Positions 60,022 to 64,000 of a stretch of DNA of 64,000 nucleotides are shown piece after piece. The notes beneath the pieces are model-generated. The model was not told the origin of the DNA. It made no database searches and saw nothing but the letters and a program-made list of their open reading frames with translations. The DNA is from Prinsepia uniflora (lineage: Eukaryota > Streptophyta > Magnoliopsida > Rosales > Rosaceae), in the NCBI GenBank assembly GCA_032719365.1, contig CM064868.1, positions 5,486,001 to 5,550,000 on the forward strand. The letters are read 5' to 3'. The number at the start of each line of letters is the position of its first letter. Position 1 is the first letter of the stretch. The position numbers and the translations under genes were made by a program.

Positions 60022-63000
60022 TGACATGACCCGTCCCGATCCCCCTGGAACCACCCAGGGACGTGCCCTGCTCCCGTCTGACACCCGACCTTAGAATACC
60101 AATTTTACCCTTAAAGGAAACTCAAATGCATAAATATCCAAAATAAGTCATACAAATCGTTCAAAAATAAAACAGTGTCAGACAAGGGAAAGCTTAAAAC
60201 ACAAATGATGAGCACGACTCCTAAAGTTTCCTCACATGCCGACCTACCCAGAAGTAGGGTTCAGGTGCACAACGTTAACCTATGCCTCTGCCTCGTGATC
60301 CTCGTCTGCCTCAGTAGTACGGCCTGGAGGGGTCCGTAAAACAATAAGGGTGAGTGGGCCGAAACTCAAAGTTTTATAAAATAGTTCATCATATCGAAAT
60401 CATATAGCTTTACCCCTCCGTTTTCCAAACATGCATGCATCAGTATCGAAAACCATAATAACATATCATATAGCCATAAGCAGAGTAATATAACCATAGA
60501 CTCAGTACTGCACTATACATCCCATCCCTGACATCCCAGATGTCTGACGTCCCAGACGCCTAATAAGGTCACAGTCCCAAGGCTACGTGTGCCGCTTGAG
60601 GTCTCAATCCCGAACCCAATCCGGGTATAGCATCCCAGATGTCTGACGTCCCATATGTCTAACATATGCAATCCTGCTCCTCAGTCACTCTACGGTCCGG
60701 TCTCTCTGTAGAATGATTCCTCGCAGGCAATGCGCCGTGACCACTCCGGGGTACCAACATCCGGAGGAGACAGTATCACTAGGGTAGATCAATACAGTGT
60801 AGAACTGGAAGAATCATCAATATACGTAACTGAACCGCAAAATAGTGTATAAATAACCAGGCGGGTCTCATGCCCAAAATCTCGTAGTACGTGCAAGAAT
60901 CATAACTCAAGGCATTTCAAATACTTAGTTTGATCATATAATATAATACTTAAAACAGTTATGCATGCAAGTGTTATACGAAATCAAAGGCCCACTGACA
61001 GGATCCACCCCGATTATCACCTTGATAACTAGGACGGACCTTGCTCCCGTCTGAAAACCGAACATTAAAAGACCAAAATAATTGCAATAATCACAAACGA
61101 TTCATTTGTCAGACCAGGGAGAAGTTACAGTACAATTATTCAACAGTAGCACAAAGCAGTGTTAATAGTACAAGATGAGAATAAAATCCTACTATGAGCT
61201 GACTACACGCACAACGGAAAAACTTTATGCCTCTGCCTCGATGACACGATCCGTCCCCGAAGGACTTTGATAAACACATTTCCATCCGAAAGCCCATTAT
61301 GAAACCAGTGAAAACAGTTGCGTTTAAGGGTTAAGTCAACACATCACTGACATGTGACACGTGTCGGATGCAAACTGTGACATGACCCACCCCAAATCCC
61401 CCGAGATTAAGGGTTAAGTCATACTCCCGTTTAACTCATGTGCGACATGAAGGCTAACTGACGTCCAACCTCCATGTAACACGTAAGCTGGACAAGGGAT
61501 GCCCAAGCGATCCGTCCAAAAATTTTCGGACTTCCCAGAGCGAGCAGAATCTACTGTAGATCGCGTGTGTGATGTCTTCGTCTCTCTAACAACAGCCCGC
61601 ACTGCATCAAACCTGCAGGGTATCAAAAACATAAAAAGACTGTGAATGAACAAAAATAACTAATACGTTCAGAAAACAATTTGTAAGAAATTACATTTAT
61701 ACCCTTCACGAAAAACCAATGCATGCATATGAAAATCATTTTCATAAAATTATTTCATATCCAAGATAAGAAAACCATCAATGAAAATCGGAAATCAAAT
61801 CCTTTTCTCAAATCCGTAACTCAAATCCAGGGCCTTAACCCAAAATCATAAATCCTCATCAAAGTACGGGAACTTAGCCCAAAATCCAAAAAATCCAAAT
61901 CATTCGGGCCACTGCCCAAAACATCTGAAAATCGGTGAAAAACCAAAGTAAAATATCAATCAATCAAGTTGCTGGATCTCAAGCGCACCGAGTCTTTAAA
62001 CTCGAAACACATGCGCATAATCAGGCCTTCCCGGGATATCAACGAGTCTTTAAACTCAAAACACAATAAACTGGCCTCGGGGGATATCACAATAACCGAG
62101 TCTTTAAACTCAAAAACATATCAATCCAGGGCCCTCCCCCGTCAATCAACCGAGTCTTTAAACTCAAAACCAAATCCAGCCATATCCGGGTCTTTAAACC
62201 CAAAACCAATTTTTAACGGGTCTTTAAACCCAAAACCAAGTGAAAAGCATAGAAAACCCATATCCGAATTCGCAATCATGATTCCATAAGCCGACATCCG
62301 GAATCATCATTCTGAACCCAAATCCAGAAATTCACTTTCAAGTTCCAAAACCAAATCCTGAATCATCATTTCCGAAATCCAATTCCAAAACCCAAAATCA
62401 CGTTTATTGAAATCACTTGTATGAACAGGGTTTCAAGCTCGAAATCACTTTTCTAAAATCCATTATGAATCATTGAAATCAAAGCATAATCCATAATTCA
62501 AATCCCAAAATCAAATCACCAAAACCATGATCAAATTGCAACATAAAATGTAAGCTCGTAAAACGTGCAAATACGTAATTATCTCGAAATACGTGCAAAA
62601 CTGTAAATCATCAAGATCATAATCATAAACATAGAAATCACATGTAGAAAACATATGAAAACATTTATGCATGCATCATAAGTTCGAAAGCAAAGTCCAC
62701 TTACAGACCATTCGCGTCACCGTCTCGATACGTGTGCAATTTTGCTTTCCCGGCTAATCCACTATCACCGGCTTTTCCGAACCTGTCCAAATCTCATAAT
62801 AAGGTCACTAACTACTTCATAAAGCTTATACTAAAGCCCCGTAATTTTCTCAAATTTTTAACTATTTTTAAATGAGCCCTAAAACTTTCGGACATCCCGA
62901 AACATATCGAAACGATGCCCGATCGACTCGAAATCAGTGCCAAAATGTTCGTTACATTGATTACATCATTTCTCGTCTGACCCGGACGCCTGCAACCGGG

Positions 63001-63882
63001 TCGCACAGACCCGTGACCTGGCCCGACAGCCAAACCTTCATTTCTCAACCATGTTCATCCTACTTTAACTCTAAATGCTCGTCTTCAACCCAGTATTAGT
63101 TCTAGCAACATAAAAACATAAAAAAAGGGGCTAGATTTGAAGGTATACCTCGATGAACAATGCCTCGACTTTCTGCCGCTGTTATCTCGCAGTTCCGGTC
63201 ACTACTAGCCTCGAAACCAAGTCCTACAAGCTCGTCTCAGTTCCTAGAAGTCATTAGGATCCATTAAAATGAGAAATACACGTGAAAACACAACTTCCAT
63301 TTTTGGTCCAAAACACGGGTTCTCGGGTTTTTCTGAAACTCACCCTCCACCGTGGCTCCGTCATAGCTCTACCCCTCAACAGTGTCGTCTTCCCTTCCTG
63401 GTCAGTCCCTCAACCAGTCTCTCTCTCAGCCAATCACGGTGGCTGGTGGTATGGTGGTCGGTTTTCGGTTAACACGGCTGGGGAGTTTATTTGGTGTTTG
63501 AAAATAATGAAATGGATGAATGGGATGAGGAGAGAGATGAGAGTTTACAATTTATATGGGCCAATCAATGAACCCCATCAAATACCCTAGCTAACGGATG
63601 AGTGACACTCACCTACTTTTCAACTAATTCATATATTAATTAATTAACACGGTTTTCGAGGTGCAATTTAGCCATTTTTCGCTTCCGAGACCATAACTTT
63701 CCCTTACGAAGTCCGATTTCGACGTGTCGCCTGTCTACGAACTCGTGACATCCCGATCTACATCACGGTCATGGTTCCAAGTCCAAAATAGTTCCCAGGT
63801 CAAAAGTCAACTTTTTTCCTCACTAAGGGCAAAATGATCATTTCATATTACAATATTATTTACAAAAGTTCGGGGCGTTACA
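60022..63882 (-). mobile_element. Composite LTR block, target duplication GTACA
   Basis: GTACA at 60017-60021 is repeated at 63883-63887, so the outer edges belong to one insertion. On the minus strand it starts TGTAACGCCCCG (63882) and ends TGTCA (60022). Two more antisense LTR ends occur inside, at 60996 ('tgacaggatccacccc') and 61378 ('tgacatgacccacccc'), each followed by the usual 'ctcccgt..' segment, yet only one LTR start exists. Probably two later insertions whose 5' parts were lost by recombination with the first LTR. It carries GAGTCTTTAAACTC motifs at 61990-62215. No gene. Confidence 0.7.
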
Positions 63883-63887
63883 GTACA

Positions 63888-64000
63888 TTTGTTTTATAAA
63901 GTGTGATGCATGCATAGTTAAATATTTTACATTACTTATTGCATGATTTTGATTGCATTGATTTGGAATGATTAATAAATGATTTTGTGGATTTATTTAT
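63888..64000 (+). mobile_element. 3' LTR of outermost element, second part (cut by window edge)
   Basis: 'ttttataaagtgtgatgcat' and the following 'agttaaatattttac' match 55076-55110 of the 5' LTR, with small differences. It continues outside the window. Confidence 0.75.

Larger units (their letters stand above)
24176..64000 (+). mobile_element. Outermost LTR element of the nest, runs off the window
   Basis: The 5' LTR starts near 24176 (cgTGACGTCCGGAAATTCG, a degenerate TGTGAGGACCTGGAAATTC) and runs to about 24640. It resumes at 54555 after a 30-kb nest and ends at 55811. The first part matches the 3' LTR at 58964-59425 phrase by phrase ('gtttgaaaggaaattgac', 'gtgtcaccatc', 'gaagcctttggtttcagaac'). 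The second part matches 59516-60021 and 63888-64000. The interior (55812-56397 plus 58931-58963) is only about 620 bp and has no gag or pol. This is a member with a minimal or deleted interior; about 85 bp of the 5' LTR is missing at the nest junction. Confidence 0.7.

Overview
The window is nuclear DNA of a flowering plant, probably a eudicot. The evidence is GT-AG introns, AT-rich intergenic DNA, plant-type gene families (a WRC/RING/JmjC protein and an ABC1-like kinase) and very dense LTR retrotransposon sequence carrying Ty3/Gypsy-type gag and protease pieces. I cannot name the species from sequence alone. I see no prokaryotic features, tRNA or rRNA genes, or CRISPR array.

Layout. 1-7.3 kb: an antisense LTR fragment, then a degenerate minus-strand LTR element (1932-6519, target duplication ATGCA) sitting in an older LTR remnant. 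7.3-9.1 kb: AT-rich DNA leading into the promoter of gene 1. 9132-12407 (+): a five-exon ABC1/ADCK2-like kinase gene, probably mitochondrial, starting with an 8-nt coding exon. 12.4-15.9 kb: AT-rich spacer with a microsatellite and a degenerate tandem array. 15930-21136 (-): a twelve-exon KDM3/JMJ25-like gene encoding WRC, RING-like and JmjC domains; two of the three iron-binding residues are replaced. 21.1-24.2 kb: intergenic. From 24.2 kb to the end the window is one large nest of LTR retrotransposons.

The nest. The outermost element begins near 24176; its 5' LTR is split by about 30 kb of later insertions and resumes at 54555-55811. A primer-binding site, a short non-coding interior and a 3' LTR (from 58964) follow. 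Inside lie solo LTRs with TG..CA ends and matching target duplications: 26483-29372 (TTTAA), 31289-34160 (CAATA), 36178-42029 (TATGC), which is itself interrupted by 36725-39607 (TGCAT), and 56398-58925 (TTCGA). A composite LTR block lies at 60022-63882 (GTACA). The youngest insertion is a complete element at 42885-52497 with two 3435-bp LTRs differing at five positions I could find. It encodes only a gag protein with a zinc knuckle, followed by about 1.8 kb of non-coding DNA where pol would normally be. The same non-coding block, in the opposite direction, is in the old element at 2.3-4.5 kb, so it is a shared part of the family.

The two host genes are diverged housekeeping or chromatin genes with no evident functional link. 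The most notable points are the probably inactive JmjC domain, the gag-only element with its conserved non-coding interior, and the short inverted repeats, hairpin arrays and bZIP-like site clusters in the LTRs. Exon boundaries were read by eye from splice signals, reading frame and family knowledge. No transcript or database search was available.
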